Origin: Primorskyibacter flagellatus
GTDB lineage: Bacteria > Pseudomonadota > Alphaproteobacteria > Rhodobacterales > Rhodobacteraceae
Direction of reading: 5' to 3'
Assembly: GCF_014638275.1 (NCBI RefSeq)
Contig: NZ_BMFJ01000001.1
Location: 744,001 to 808,000 of the forward strand
DNA length: 64,000 nucleotides
The position numbers were made by a program, and so were the translations under genes. Shown here one piece after another: positions 24,143 through 32,711 of this stretch. The number at the start of each line of letters is the position of its first letter. Positions within the stretch are counted from its first letter, which is position 1. A model generated the notes under the pieces. That model saw only the letters and a list, made by a program, of their open reading frames with translations. It had not been told where the DNA came from and ran no database searches.

Positions 24143-25402
24143 ATGCGTCGTGTCGTTGTCACAGGGCTTGGACTGGTCACTCCGCTGGCCTGCGGAGTCG
24201 AGGAAACCTGGTCGCGGATCCTGGACGGGAAGTCCGGGGCCGGGCCGATCACGCGGTTCAACCCGGAACGGGTGACGACGAAATACGCCATGCAGGTTCC
24301 GCTTGGCGACGGCACGGACGGGACCTTCAACTCCGACGACTGGATGGAACCGAAGGAACGGCGCAAGGTCGACGACTTCATCCTCTACGGCGTCGCGGCT
24401 GCCGTGCAGGCGGTCAAGGACGCGGGATGGGAGCCGGAGGACGAGGAAAGCCGCCTGCGCACCGGCGTCATGATCGGGTCGGGCATCGGCGGGCTGCAGT
24501 CCATCGAACAGACGACGCTGATGATGGCCGAGAAGGGGCCGCGCCGCGTGTCGCCCTTCTTCATCCCCGGCGCTCTCATCAACCTGATCTCGGGCCAGGT
24601 GCAGATCCGCTTCGGCTTCAAGGGGCCGAACCACGCGGTCGTGACCGCCTGTTCCACCGGCGCCCATGCCATCGGCGACGCGGCGCGGCTGATCCAGTGG
24701 GGCGATGCGGACGTGATGGTCGCGGGCGGGGCCGAAGCCGCGATCTGCGAAATCGGCATCGCGGGGTTCAACGCCTGCAAGGCGCTGTCGACCAAGTTCT
24801 CCGACGATCCGACGAAGGCGTCCCGCCCCTATGACACGGACCGCGACGGGTTCGTCATGGGCGAAGGCGCGGGGGTTGTCGTGCTCGAAGACTACGATCA
24901 CGCCGTGGCGCGTGGCGCGAAGATCTACGGCGAATACCTCGGCTACGGCCTCTCGGGCGACGCCTACCACATCACCGCGCCGGACGAGACGATGGACGGC
25001 GGGTTCCGGTCAATGAAGGCGGCGATCGAACGTGCCGGGCTGACCCCGGCGGATATCGACTACATCAACGCGCACGGCACCTCCACAATGGCGGACACGC
25101 TGGAACTGGGCGCGGTCGAACGGCTCATGGGGAACGCGGCGGCGAAGGCGACGATGTCCTCGACCAAGTCGATGACCGGGCACCTGCTTGGCGCGGCGGG
25201 GGCGATCGAGGCGATCTTCTCCATCCTCGCGATCCGCGACCAGGTGGCCCCTCCGACGATCAACCTCGACACCCCCGAGGTGACGCCGAAGCTGAGCCTC
25301 GCGCCGAACAAGGCCGAACCGCGCGAGATCAACGTGGCGCTGTCCAACTCCTTCGGGTTCGGCGGCACCAACGCGTCGATCATCTTCGGGAAGGCACGCT
25401 GA
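24143..25402 (+). CDS. fabF: Beta-ketoacyl-ACP synthase II
   Basis: A 419-residue condensing enzyme that elongates acyl-ACP with malonyl-ACP. The catalytic triad is visible: Cys in VTACSTGAHAIGDA, His in INAHGTSTMADTLEL, His in KSMTGHLLGAAGA. The C-terminal NSFGFGGTNASIIF is standard. The ATG at 24143 starts the conserved MRRVVVTGLG. mltG begins 3 bases after its stop, so the two form an operon. acpP, usually next door, is 2.8 kb upstream with unrelated genes between. Confidence 0.97.
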   Translation: MRRVVVTGLGLVTPLACGVEETWSRILDGKSGAGPITRFNPERVTTKYAMQVPLGDGTDGTFNSDDWMEPKERRKVDDFILYGVAAAVQAVKDAGWEPEDEESRLRTGVMIGSGIGGLQSIEQTTLMMAEKGPRRVSPFFIPGALINLISGQVQIRFGFKGPNHAVVTACSTGAHAIGDAARLIQWGDADVMVAGGAEAAICEIGIAGFNACKALSTKFSDDPTKASRPYDTDRDGFVMGEGAGVVVLEDYDHAVARGAKIYGEYLGYGLSGDAYHITAPDETMDGGFRSMKAAIERAGLTPADIDYINAHGTSTMADTLELGAVERLMGNAAAKATMSSTKSMTGHLLGAAGAIEAIFSILAIRDQVAPPTINLDTPEVTPKLSLAPNKAEPREINVALSNSFGFGGTNASIIFGKAR

Positions 25403-25405
25403 TCC

Positions 25406-26584
25406 ATGTGGCGCTCCATCGCCTCCAACGCGCTCACGCTGATGATCGTGGTGGTCTTCCTGCTCGGCGGGCTCGTGCTCTGGGGGCAGGGGCAGTATAC
25501 CGACCGCGGCCCGCTGCTGGAGGCGATCTGCGTGCGCGTCCAGCCCGGCGCGCGGCTCTCCGCCGTGAGCGAGGACCTGGTGGAGCGGGGGGCGGTGACC
25601 TCCGGCAAGATCCTCAGGATCGGCGCCGACTACACCAAGAAGACCAATCAGCTGAAGGCCGGGTCCTTCCTCGTGCCGCCGCACGCCTCGATGGAGCAGA
25701 TCGTCGATATCCTCACCCGCGGCGGGGCCAATACCTGCGGGACGGAAATCGTCTACCGCATCGGGGTCAACAGCAGTTCCGTCCAGGTGCGTGAACTCGA
25801 CCCCGGGACCAACCGCTATGTCCAGAAGGCGGAATTCGACCCCGCCGCCGATGCCCCCGTTCCGGCCGAATTCACCGAGATGCGCGAGCGCGACGACACC
25901 CGCTACCGTGTCGCCATGGCCGAGGGCGTGACCTCCTGGCAGGTGGTCGACACCCTGTCCCGCGTCGACGTGCTGGAGGGCGAGGTCGCCACCGTCCCGC
26001 CCGAGGGGATGCTGGCGCCGGACAGCTACGAGGTCCGCGTCGGCGATTCCCGCCAGGCGCTGCTCGACCGGATGCAGGCGGCGCAGGAGGCCACGCTCGC
26101 CGCCGCCTGGCAGGACCGGGCCGAGGGGCTGCCCTACGACACGCCGGAAGAGGCGCTGGTCATGGCCTCCATCATCGAGAAGGAGACCGGTGTGGCCGAG
26201 GAGCGCCCGCAGGTCGCGTCGGTCTTCATCAACCGGCTTGAGCAGGGCATGAAGCTGCAGACCGACCCGACGGTGATCTACGGCATCACCAACGGTCAGG
26301 GCGTGCTGGGCCGCGGGCTGCGCCAGTCCGAGCTGCGCCGCGAGACGCCCTACAACACCTACGTGATCGACGGCCTGCCGCCGACCCCCATTGCCAACCC
26401 GGGCCGCGCGTCGATCGAGGCGGCCCTGCGCCCGGCTGCGACGGATTTCATCTTCTTCGTCGCGGACGGGACCGGGGGGCACGCCTTCGCCCGGACGCTG
26501 GCGGAGCATAACGAGAACGTGGCGAAGTGGCGCGAGATTGAACGCCAGCGGGGTGAGGCTGCGGGGGGGACGCAGACGGATTGA
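25406..26584 (+). CDS. mltG: Endolytic murein transglycosylase MltG
   Basis: A 392-residue inner-membrane protein with one N-terminal helix (NALTLMIVVVFLLGGLVLW), a periplasmic LysM-like part, and the YceG catalytic domain. The catalytic Glu is in ASIIEKETGVAEERPQVASV, followed by NRLEQGMKLQTDPTVIYG and NTYVIDGLPPTPIANPG, the family signatures. MltG cuts nascent glycan strands and so sets their length. It is co-transcribed with fabF, the usual order in this group. Confidence 0.96.
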   Translation: MWRSIASNALTLMIVVVFLLGGLVLWGQGQYTDRGPLLEAICVRVQPGARLSAVSEDLVERGAVTSGKILRIGADYTKKTNQLKAGSFLVPPHASMEQIVDILTRGGANTCGTEIVYRIGVNSSSVQVRELDPGTNRYVQKAEFDPAADAPVPAEFTEMRERDDTRYRVAMAEGVTSWQVVDTLSRVDVLEGEVATVPPEGMLAPDSYEVRVGDSRQALLDRMQAAQEATLAAAWQDRAEGLPYDTPEEALVMASIIEKETGVAEERPQVASVFINRLEQGMKLQTDPTVIYGITNGQGVLGRGLRQSELRRETPYNTYVIDGLPPTPIANPGRASIEAALRPAATDFIFFVADGTGGHAFARTLAEHNENVAKWREIERQRGEAAGGTQTD

Positions 26585-26595
26585 TCCGTCGCGTC

Positions 26596-27765
26596 TCAGT
26601 CCTCCGGCATCGGGCGGACGGGCGGCTGCGTCAGGACCGCCAGTTTGACGACATCCATCTTCCGCCTGCACAACAGCTTGTCCGCCGATGACTTGATCTG
26701 GTCGCGCACCGTGTGGATGCTGGTGCCGCGCATTTCGGATATGGATCGTGTCTCGTATCCCTTCACGATCAGGTCGCAGACCGCCAGTTCCGCGTCCGAC
26801 AGCACCTGGAACGCCCGCAGCCCCTCCGCGCCGATCCTGTCCGGATCGGCCGGGTCCAGAACGGTGACCAGCACCATCGGGTCGCCGGATATGTCAGGGT
26901 TCCTGTTGGGCACGACCTGCACCACGTAGGGCAGGCTGCCCGAGCGGCGCCTGAGCGAAACGAATAGCCGGTCCGGCCCCGACAAGGGGGAGGTGGCATC
27001 GGTCATCCGCTGCCTCAGGATGGTGGCATCGGCGGAATGCACCGCCCTCAGGTGGCCGTTCGCCTCGGTTAGCCCGTCCTGATCCGCCAGCATCTCGCGC
27101 AGCATGCGGTTGGTGCAGACGATCCGGCCGGACGGGGTGCAGAAGGCGGCGCCGAAGTTCAGGTTGTCGAACATGGACATGAGCGCCGCATAGCTCCGGC
27201 CCAGAGCGGCAAACAGCCGGTTGGTCTCGATCGCCCGCTGAAGCAGGGGCGTCAGGAACGGGGCCGCCCGGACCACCTTGGCCGAGGCGTATTCGCTTGG
27301 CGCCAGATCGTGGCTGACCGCGCAGTCCAGCTGCGGCCCGGAATCGTTCAGCTTGAAGGCGGTCCGCCCGCGCCCGCCCGTTGAGGCCAGAATCTGGTCG
27401 CGCCATCTGTTCTCGGGCAAGGGAGCGTCCTCGGGGACACGGAAGAAATCCCGTTCGCCCAGGACGGTTCCGGTGCGCGACGCCGCCAAGGTCACGTAGC
27501 CCGGCCGGTCCTCCTCCGGATTGGCGGTGACGAACCTGGTCTTGACCCATTCCCCCGGGTCCCGTCTCAGGACGCTCGACCCGTGGAACCCGAGCGCCTT
27601 CTGCGACGCCAGATCGTAGGGAATGACCATGAAGGCCGCGCAGTCCAGTTCGCCGGCGATCCGGTCGCAGACAGAGTCCCAGGTTTCGGGGCGCGCAGAG
27701 GCCTCGACGATGGAGGCCGCGATGTCGATTGCGGCGGAGTCCGTTTCAAACCACTTCTGGAACAT
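26596..27765 (-). CDS. LuxR-type helix-turn-helix regulator
   Basis: A 389-residue regulator. The C-terminal 65 residues form a LuxR/GerE-type HTH (LSDAELAVCDLIVKGYETRS, then GTSIHTVRDQIKSSADKL), somewhat diverged. The rest has the layout of a PAS-like sensor region (NLNFGAAFCTPSGRIVCTNR). There is no acyl-homoserine-lactone-binding signature, so a quorum-sensing role is not supported. The start is taken at the ATG at 27765 (MFQKWFETDS), with an alternative at 27789. It diverges from the VPLPA gene at 27945 and may control it. Confidence 0.85.
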   Translation of the reverse strand: MFQKWFETDSAAIDIAASIVEASARPETWDSVCDRIAGELDCAAFMVIPYDLASQKALGFHGSSVLRRDPGEWVKTRFVTANPEEDRPGYVTLAASRTGTVLGERDFFRVPEDAPLPENRWRDQILASTGGRGRTAFKLNDSGPQLDCAVSHDLAPSEYASAKVVRAAPFLTPLLQRAIETNRLFAALGRSYAALMSMFDNLNFGAAFCTPSGRIVCTNRMLREMLADQDGLTEANGHLRAVHSADATILRQRMTDATSPLSGPDRLFVSLRRRSGSLPYVVQVVPNRNPDISGDPMVLVTVLDPADPDRIGAEGLRAFQVLSDAELAVCDLIVKGYETRSISEMRGTSIHTVRDQIKSSADKLLCRRKMDVVKLAVLTQPPVRPMPED

Positions 27766-27944
27766 GACAATTCCTAACACACGGATCACAACGCGTGGGT
27801 TTGCGGCGCGAATGCAGATTTCCCGTCAGGGTGAGTATTCAGGTGATTCCAGACAAGAAGTTTCTCGTCATCCCGGATTTGGAGGATGCGGAGGCCTTCG
27901 TTGCGCCCGAACCTGTCGGCAGTTCGTTTTGCATGAGGTCATCG

Positions 27945-28685
27945 ATGAAAAACCTGTTTCTGGCCATTTCGTCCGTTGCCGCTTTGTCGGTGTCTCCGGT
28001 CGCGGCCGCGACGCTGCTGCACAGCTATGATTTCGAAGGATCCGGCGTCATGGACGGCACCGGCAGCGTGCACGGCACGCTTTTCGGGGGCGCCACGGTG
28101 GCCGGAGGCTACCTCGTGCTCGACGGGATCGACGGTTACGCCGAACTGGACGGCGGGATCGTGCCCGACTCCGGCGATTTCTCCGTCGCCATCCGGGCCC
28201 GCCAGGACTCCGTCCAGTCGGGATATTTCGAACTGATTTCGGAGCCGGACAATTATTCCGGGATAGGTCAGAATTTTTATATTGGCGGTGGAGAGACAGG
28301 CGAATTTCGGCTCGGCGATCAGACGCACCCCGGGATCGGCGTCGATTTCCCGACAGATCTCCTGTTTCACACCTATGTGCTGACGAGTTCGCTTACGGAG
28401 GGGACGAAACTCTACCTTGACGGATTGCTCGTCTATTCCGACCTCGACCCCACCTTCTCGCCGATTGGAACAAATACGCGGTTCGGTCGGCAGTATGGCG
28501 GAAACCAAGAATACTTCCACGGCGTTATCGACGACATCCGCATCTACAGCGGCGTCCTGACGCCCGAGGAGGCGATGGAGTTCCCCGAACCGCTCCCCAC
28601 CCCCGCGGTGCCCGTTCCCGCCGGCCTTCCGCTGCTGGTGAGCGCGCTAGGCCTCGCAGCCGGTCTGACACGCCGCAAGCGTTGA
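27945..28685 (+). CDS. VPLPA-CTERM protein with LamG-like domain
   Basis: A 246-residue exported protein: signal peptide (MKNLFLAISSVAALSVSPVA), a concanavalin/LamG-like beta-sandwich (LHSYDFEGSG, GYLVLDGIDGYAELDGG, LYLDGLLVYSD, HGVIDDIRIYSGVLTPEEA), and a C-terminal VPVPAGLPLLVSALGLAAGL followed by TRRKR. LamG domains commonly bind sugars or surface partners. The ATG at 27945 gives the signal peptide. It sits alone between a LuxR gene and the GTA cluster. Confidence 0.88.
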   Translation: MKNLFLAISSVAALSVSPVAAATLLHSYDFEGSGVMDGTGSVHGTLFGGATVAGGYLVLDGIDGYAELDGGIVPDSGDFSVAIRARQDSVQSGYFELISEPDNYSGIGQNFYIGGGETGEFRLGDQTHPGIGVDFPTDLLFHTYVLTSSLTEGTKLYLDGLLVYSDLDPTFSPIGTNTRFGRQYGGNQEYFHGVIDDIRIYSGVLTPEEAMEFPEPLPTPAVPVPAGLPLLVSALGLAAGLTRRKR

Positions 28686-28825
28686 TCCGCCCCGCGGCAA
28701 AGGGGCGTGCCCTCAGGGGTTGGACGACCCGTTCGGGGCCAGGTCCCGGGCGGGTTTCCCTGGGCACCGGCCGCATTGCGCCTCTTGACCGCAGGACCAC
28801 CGTACGATGGTTAACGGCACCCGAT

Positions 28826-28854
28826 TTGACCGACCGCACGGTTTAACCTATAAG
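28826..28854 (+). promoter_or_regulatory. Strong candidate promoter of the GTA cluster, with CtrA-like site
   Basis: TTGACC and TATAAG are spaced by 17 bases, near the housekeeping consensus and the best promoter I see in the window. TTAA (28843-28846), seven bases, then GTAAC (28854-28858) overlaps the -10 box and matches the CtrA half-site pattern TTAA-N7-TTAAC at all but one base. GGTTTAACC (28840-28848) is palindromic. The expected RNA start is near 28861, giving a leader of about 105 bases before g1. Confidence 0.6.
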
Positions 28855-28881
28855 TAACCCTATGCTGGAACAGGCATGCGA

Positions 28882-28914
28882 ACGGCCCCGGAGGTTCTCC
28901 TCCGCGGGCCGTTT
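28882..28914 (+). terminator. Leader hairpin with T-run in front of GTA g1
   Basis: ACGGCCC pairs with GGGCCGT around an inner GGAGG/CCTCC stem and is followed by TTTT. It lies inside the predicted GTA leader, 50 bases before g1, so it could act as an attenuator rather than end a known gene. Confidence 0.5.
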
Positions 28915-28965
28915 TGCGTTCCCGGACAGGCGGGCGGGCCAACAAGAAGAACAAGGGCAACAAAA

Positions 28966-29292
28966 ATGACTCTGATCACCAAGGAGCGGCAGACCAGCGA
29001 ACTGTCTGGTCACATCGAGGAAATCGTTACCGAGCTAAAGCGGCTCAAGTCCTCACTCCTCCTGGTTCACGACCTGGTGGAGACGGACGACCCTGGCGCG
29101 GTGAAGGAGGCGCTGCGGCTGTCCTCGGACATCCGGGGATTTCTGAAGAACACCTGGGAACTGGAGGCTAAAATCCATGACGACAAACGACAGGACCTCG
29201 GCATCGCCGGGGACATCGGCTTCGACCTCGGCGCGGCGCGCGACGGGATCGGGTGCAAGCTCAACCGGCTGCGGGCCTGCTGCCATGACTGA
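28966..29292 (+). CDS. GTA small terminase (g1)
   Basis: A 108-residue protein equivalent to RcGTA g1, the small terminase that hands host DNA to the packaging motor. It is helical (SGHIEEIVTELKRLKSSLLL, then ALRLSSDIRGFLKNTWELEA) with a polar end. The first gene after the GTA promoter. The ATG at 28966 starts the helical core; the frame is open back to 28876. Its stop overlaps the conventional g2 start (ATGACTGA). Confidence 0.82.
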   Translation: MTLITKERQTSELSGHIEEIVTELKRLKSSLLLVHDLVETDDPGAVKEALRLSSDIRGFLKNTWELEAKIHDDKRQDLGIAGDIGFDLGAARDGIGCKLNRLRACCHD

Positions 29293-31186
29293 GGGTGTGG
29301 GCACCGGCGCGGTGCCGGGGCAGGAGGGGGGAGGGCCGCGCGCTCTCCCCCCGACCGGGGCTGTGGCGAGCGGGGATGCGGTGCGTTCCGGGGAGGGCGG
29401 TCCGGGGGCTGCGGGGGCCGGGATTTCCGGCGGACCCGGGTGCCGGGACGCGGTCGGCGCGACGCCGGGCTCCGCAGCGGTGACGCCGGGGAACGGGGCG
29501 GCGATCCCGCCCCCCGGCCCGGCGTCCGGCACGGAGGCCGCCACGCGGTCAGTCACGGGCCCGGACTCGGGCGCAATTCCGGCGGCAAACAGGGGGCTAA
29601 CCACGGAGGCGACAACGGGCGCGACAACGGTTCCGCCCATAGGGGAAACCGAGGGGGCAGGCGCGGGCGCTACCGACGGAGCAATCGCGGGGCCAACCAT
29701 GGGGCCAACCAGGGGCCCAATCACAGCGGCAACCACGACAGCGACCGCGGGGCCCACAACGGGGGCGATCGCGCCTCCTCCGGTTCCTGGCTTCGGGGGC
29801 GTCCCGATCGCGCGCGCAGGTGGCGCCGAGGTCCCCGTTCCGCTCACCGGCGGGGCTGGCTGGCTGGCATCGCTGGAGCCCGAGGCGCAGGATCTCTTCC
29901 TCGACGAACTCAGCGACGGGGAGATGCTGGCGCTGCCCTATCTCTTCGACTTCTGGGCCATGCCGCATCAGCTGCCACCCTCGGGGCGCTGGCGCTCCTG
30001 GGTGATCCTCGGCGGGCGGGGTGCGGGCAAGACGCGCGCGGGGTCGGAATGGGTGCGCAGCATGGTCGAAGGCGACCGTCCGCTCGACCCCGGTCGCTGC
30101 CGCCGTGTCGCGCTTGTCGGGGAAACCATCGACCAGGTGCGGGAGGTCATGATCTACGGCGATTCCGGGATCCTCGCCTGTTCACCGCCGGACCGGCGCC
30201 CGTCCTGGTCCGCCACCCGCAAGCAACTGGAATGGCCGAACGGCGCCGTGGCGCAGGTGTTTTCCGCCCACGAACCCGAAGGGCTGCGCGGCCCGCAGTT
30301 CGACGCGGCCTGGGTCGACGAACTCGCCAAATGGCGGAAGGCGCGGGACACCTGGGACATGCTCCAGTTCGCGCTGCGGCTTGGCGATGACCCGCGCGTC
30401 TGCGTGACGACCACGCCGCGCAATGTGGGGCTGTTGAAGGACCTGCTCGCCATGCCCTCCACGGTCACCACCCATGCGCCGACCGAGGCCAACCGCGCCA
30501 ACCTCGCCGACAGTTTCCTTGAGGAGGTGCGGGTACGCTATGCGGGCAGCCGCATGGCCCGGCAGGAACTGGACGGAGAGATGCTGGCGGATGCCGACGG
30601 TGCGCTCTGGACCTCCGACATGCTGGAGGGCGGGCGGATCGCGGCCGCGCCCCCGCTCGACCGGGTGGTGGTGGCGGTGGACCCGCCGGTCACGGGGCAC
30701 GCCGGGTCGGACGAATGCGGGATCGTCGTCGCGGGCGTGTCGATGCGTGGCGGTCCGGGCGACTGGCGGGCCTATGTGCTGGAGGACGCGACGGTGCACG
30801 CCGCCAGCCCCGCGCAATGGGCGGAAGCCGCGATTGCCGCGCTGGACCGCCATGGCGGCGAACGGATCGTGGCAGAGGTCAATCAGGGCGGCGACCTCGT
30901 GGAGTCCGTCATCCGGCAGGTCGATCCGCTGGTGTCGATGCGCAAGGTGCGTGCGTCGCGCGGGAAGGCGGCGCGGGCGGAACCGGTCGCCGCGCTTTAC
31001 GAACAGGGTCGGGTGTTCCATCTGCCGGGGCTGGCCTCGCTCGAGGATCAGCTCTGCGCCATGACATCGCGCGGGTACGAGGGGCGGGGATCGCCGGACC
31101 GGCTGGATGCGCTCGTCTGGGCCCTGCACGAATTGATGATTGTTCCCGGTGGTTTGCACCGGGAGCCGAGGGTGCGTACGCTCTAG
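29285..31186 (+). CDS. GTA large terminase (g2), with low-complexity N-terminal stretch
   Basis: The packaging ATPase and nuclease. Conserved sequence starts only at about residue 193 (WLASLEPEAQDLFLDELSDG), followed by Walker A (GGRGAGKTRAG), Walker B (AAWVDELAKWR) and the RNase H-like nuclease (VVVAVDPPVTG, SPDRLDALVWALHELM). These 441 residues are the usual family length. The preceding 192 residues from the ATG at 29285 are almost only Gly, Ala, Thr, Pro and Ser; base-position bias there favours another frame, so the true start may lie further in (for example ATG 29699). The ATG at 29285 is kept because it overlaps the g1 stop. Confidence 0.85.
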   Translation: MTEGVGTGAVPGQEGGGPRALPPTGAVASGDAVRSGEGGPGAAGAGISGGPGCRDAVGATPGSAAVTPGNGAAIPPPGPASGTEAATRSVTGPDSGAIPAANRGLTTEATTGATTVPPIGETEGAGAGATDGAIAGPTMGPTRGPITAATTTATAGPTTGAIAPPPVPGFGGVPIARAGGAEVPVPLTGGAGWLASLEPEAQDLFLDELSDGEMLALPYLFDFWAMPHQLPPSGRWRSWVILGGRGAGKTRAGSEWVRSMVEGDRPLDPGRCRRVALVGETIDQVREVMIYGDSGILACSPPDRRPSWSATRKQLEWPNGAVAQVFSAHEPEGLRGPQFDAAWVDELAKWRKARDTWDMLQFALRLGDDPRVCVTTTPRNVGLLKDLLAMPSTVTTHAPTEANRANLADSFLEEVRVRYAGSRMARQELDGEMLADADGALWTSDMLEGGRIAAAPPLDRVVVAVDPPVTGHAGSDECGIVVAGVSMRGGPGDWRAYVLEDATVHAASPAQWAEAAIAALDRHGGERIVAEVNQGGDLVESVIRQVDPLVSMRKVRASRGKAARAEPVAALYEQGRVFHLPGLASLEDQLCAMTSRGYEGRGSPDRLDALVWALHELMIVPGGLHREPRVRTL

Positions 31187-31261
31187 GAAGCACCCGTTAA
31201 CCTGTTGGTGAGATCTTCCTTCCCGTGACGTCGCAAGGACGCAGAACGAAGGGAGAGACCC

Positions 31262-32434
31262 ATGGGTGTGATCGACTATTTCCGGCGGGACGCGGCTGCG
31301 CCCGAGGTCAAGGCCAGTGCCGCCGGGCCGGTCATCTCCTACCACTCCGCCGGGCGTGTGATCTGGTCGCCGCGCGATACGGCGACGCTGACGCGCACCG
31401 GCTTTGCGGGCAATCCCGTCGGCTATAGGGCCGTGCGCCTGATTGCCGAGGCCGCCGCCGCGCTGCCGCTGGTCTGTCAGGACGAAAGCGGGCGCTATGA
31501 CATCCACCCCGTCGCCGACCTGCTGAACCGTCCCAATCCCGCGCAGGGGCGGGCGGAACTGCTGGAGGCGCTTTACGGTCAGCTTGCCCTCACCGGGAAC
31601 GGCTATCTCGAAGCCGTCGCGGCGAAGGAGGGCGCGCCGGTCGAACTGCATGTCCTGCGGTCGGACCGCATGTCGGTGGTGCCGGGGCCGGATGGCTGGC
31701 CGGTGGCCTGGGACTATGCGGTCGGCGGGCGCAAGCACAGGTTTGACGTCTCGCAGGGGCGGTCCCCTGTGCTGCACGTGAAGACCTTCCACCCGCAGGA
31801 CGACCACTATGGCCTGTCCGCGATGCAGGCGGCGGCGCAGGCGCTGGACGTGCACAATTCGGCCTCCGGCTGGTCCAAGGCGCTGCTGGACAATGCGGCG
31901 CGTCCCTCCGGCGCGCTGGTCTATGGCGCGCAGGATGGCGGGTCGATGACGGCGGAGCAGTTCGACCGCCTTTCCAATGAGCTTGAGGCGCATCACATGG
32001 GCGCGCGCAATGCCGGGCGGCCGATGCTTCTTGAGGGCGGGCTGGACTGGAAACCCATGGGGTTTTCGCCGTCGGACATGGAATTTCACCGCACCAAGGA
32101 AGCCGCCGCGCGCGACATCGCGCTGGCCTTCGGTGTGCCGCCGATGCTGCTCGGGATCCCCGGAGAGGCGACCTATGCCAACTATGCCGAGGCGCATCGC
32201 GCGTTCTTCCGGCTGACCGTCCTGCCGCTGGCGACCCGCGTGACCGCGGCAATTTCCGCCTGGCTGCAGGGCTTCACCGGAGACCCCGTGGTGCTGAAAC
32301 CCGACCTTGACCAGGTGCCGGCGCTGTCGGCGGAACGCGATGCGCAATGGGCGCGGGTGACGGGTGCGGACTTCCTGACGCGGGCGGAGAAACGCCAGCT
32401 TCTGGGCCTGCCGGCGGAGCCATCCGATGACTGA
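31262..32434 (+). CDS. GTA portal protein (g3)
   Basis: A 390-residue HK97-family portal protein that forms the ring at the capsid vertex through which DNA enters. Family signatures are GYRAVRLIAEAAAALPLV, LLNRPNPAQGRAELLEALYG, LTGNGYLEAVA and FGVPPMLLGIPGEATYANY. It starts after GGGAGAGACCC. Its end overlaps the next gene by 8 bases. The length and order match RcGTA g3. Confidence 0.95.
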   Translation: MGVIDYFRRDAAAPEVKASAAGPVISYHSAGRVIWSPRDTATLTRTGFAGNPVGYRAVRLIAEAAAALPLVCQDESGRYDIHPVADLLNRPNPAQGRAELLEALYGQLALTGNGYLEAVAAKEGAPVELHVLRSDRMSVVPGPDGWPVAWDYAVGGRKHRFDVSQGRSPVLHVKTFHPQDDHYGLSAMQAAAQALDVHNSASGWSKALLDNAARPSGALVYGAQDGGSMTAEQFDRLSNELEAHHMGARNAGRPMLLEGGLDWKPMGFSPSDMEFHRTKEAAARDIALAFGVPPMLLGIPGEATYANYAEAHRAFFRLTVLPLATRVTAAISAWLQGFTGDPVVLKPDLDQVPALSAERDAQWARVTGADFLTRAEKRQLLGLPAEPSDD

Positions 32435-32666
32435 GCAGAGCGGGATCAAGCGGTACGGGTTCGAACGGTTCGACTGCGCCCCGGCGCTGCGGCTGGAGGC
32501 GCATGAGCAACTGTCGCGGCTGCATATCGAGGGGCTCAAGGACAGCATCTCTCGGCTGGAGGTTGTGATCGAACGGCTGGAACGGCGGTTGTGGCTGACA
32601 GTTTACGGAGTCGTTGCGGTGATACTTGCGGAAGGCTTCCAGTCGATCTTAGCCCGCCTGCCTTAA
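32427..32666 (+). CDS. GTA head-formation protein (g3.5)
   Basis: A 79-residue protein in the g3.5 slot. It starts MTEQSGIKRYGFERFDCAPA, has a coiled-coil stretch (HIEGLKDSISRLEVVIERLE), and ends with a hydrophobic helix (LWLTVYGVVAVILAEGFQSI). The head-formation role is inferred from position and the similar RcGTA protein. It overlaps g3 by 8 bases, which implies coupled translation. Confidence 0.85.
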   Translation: MTEQSGIKRYGFERFDCAPALRLEAHEQLSRLHIEGLKDSISRLEVVIERLERRLWLTVYGVVAVILAEGFQSILARLP

Positions 32667-32711
32667 TGATGAGTTTATCGCGTTCAATGCGACAGGAAGG
32701 AACATCAAGCC

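Noticed and set aside
29440..30390. Separate gene in the g1 frame starting at GTG 29440
   Set aside because: Its first 140 codons show coding-like position bias, but beyond 29861 it is only a shadow of the terminase; kept as a finding and not called as a gene.
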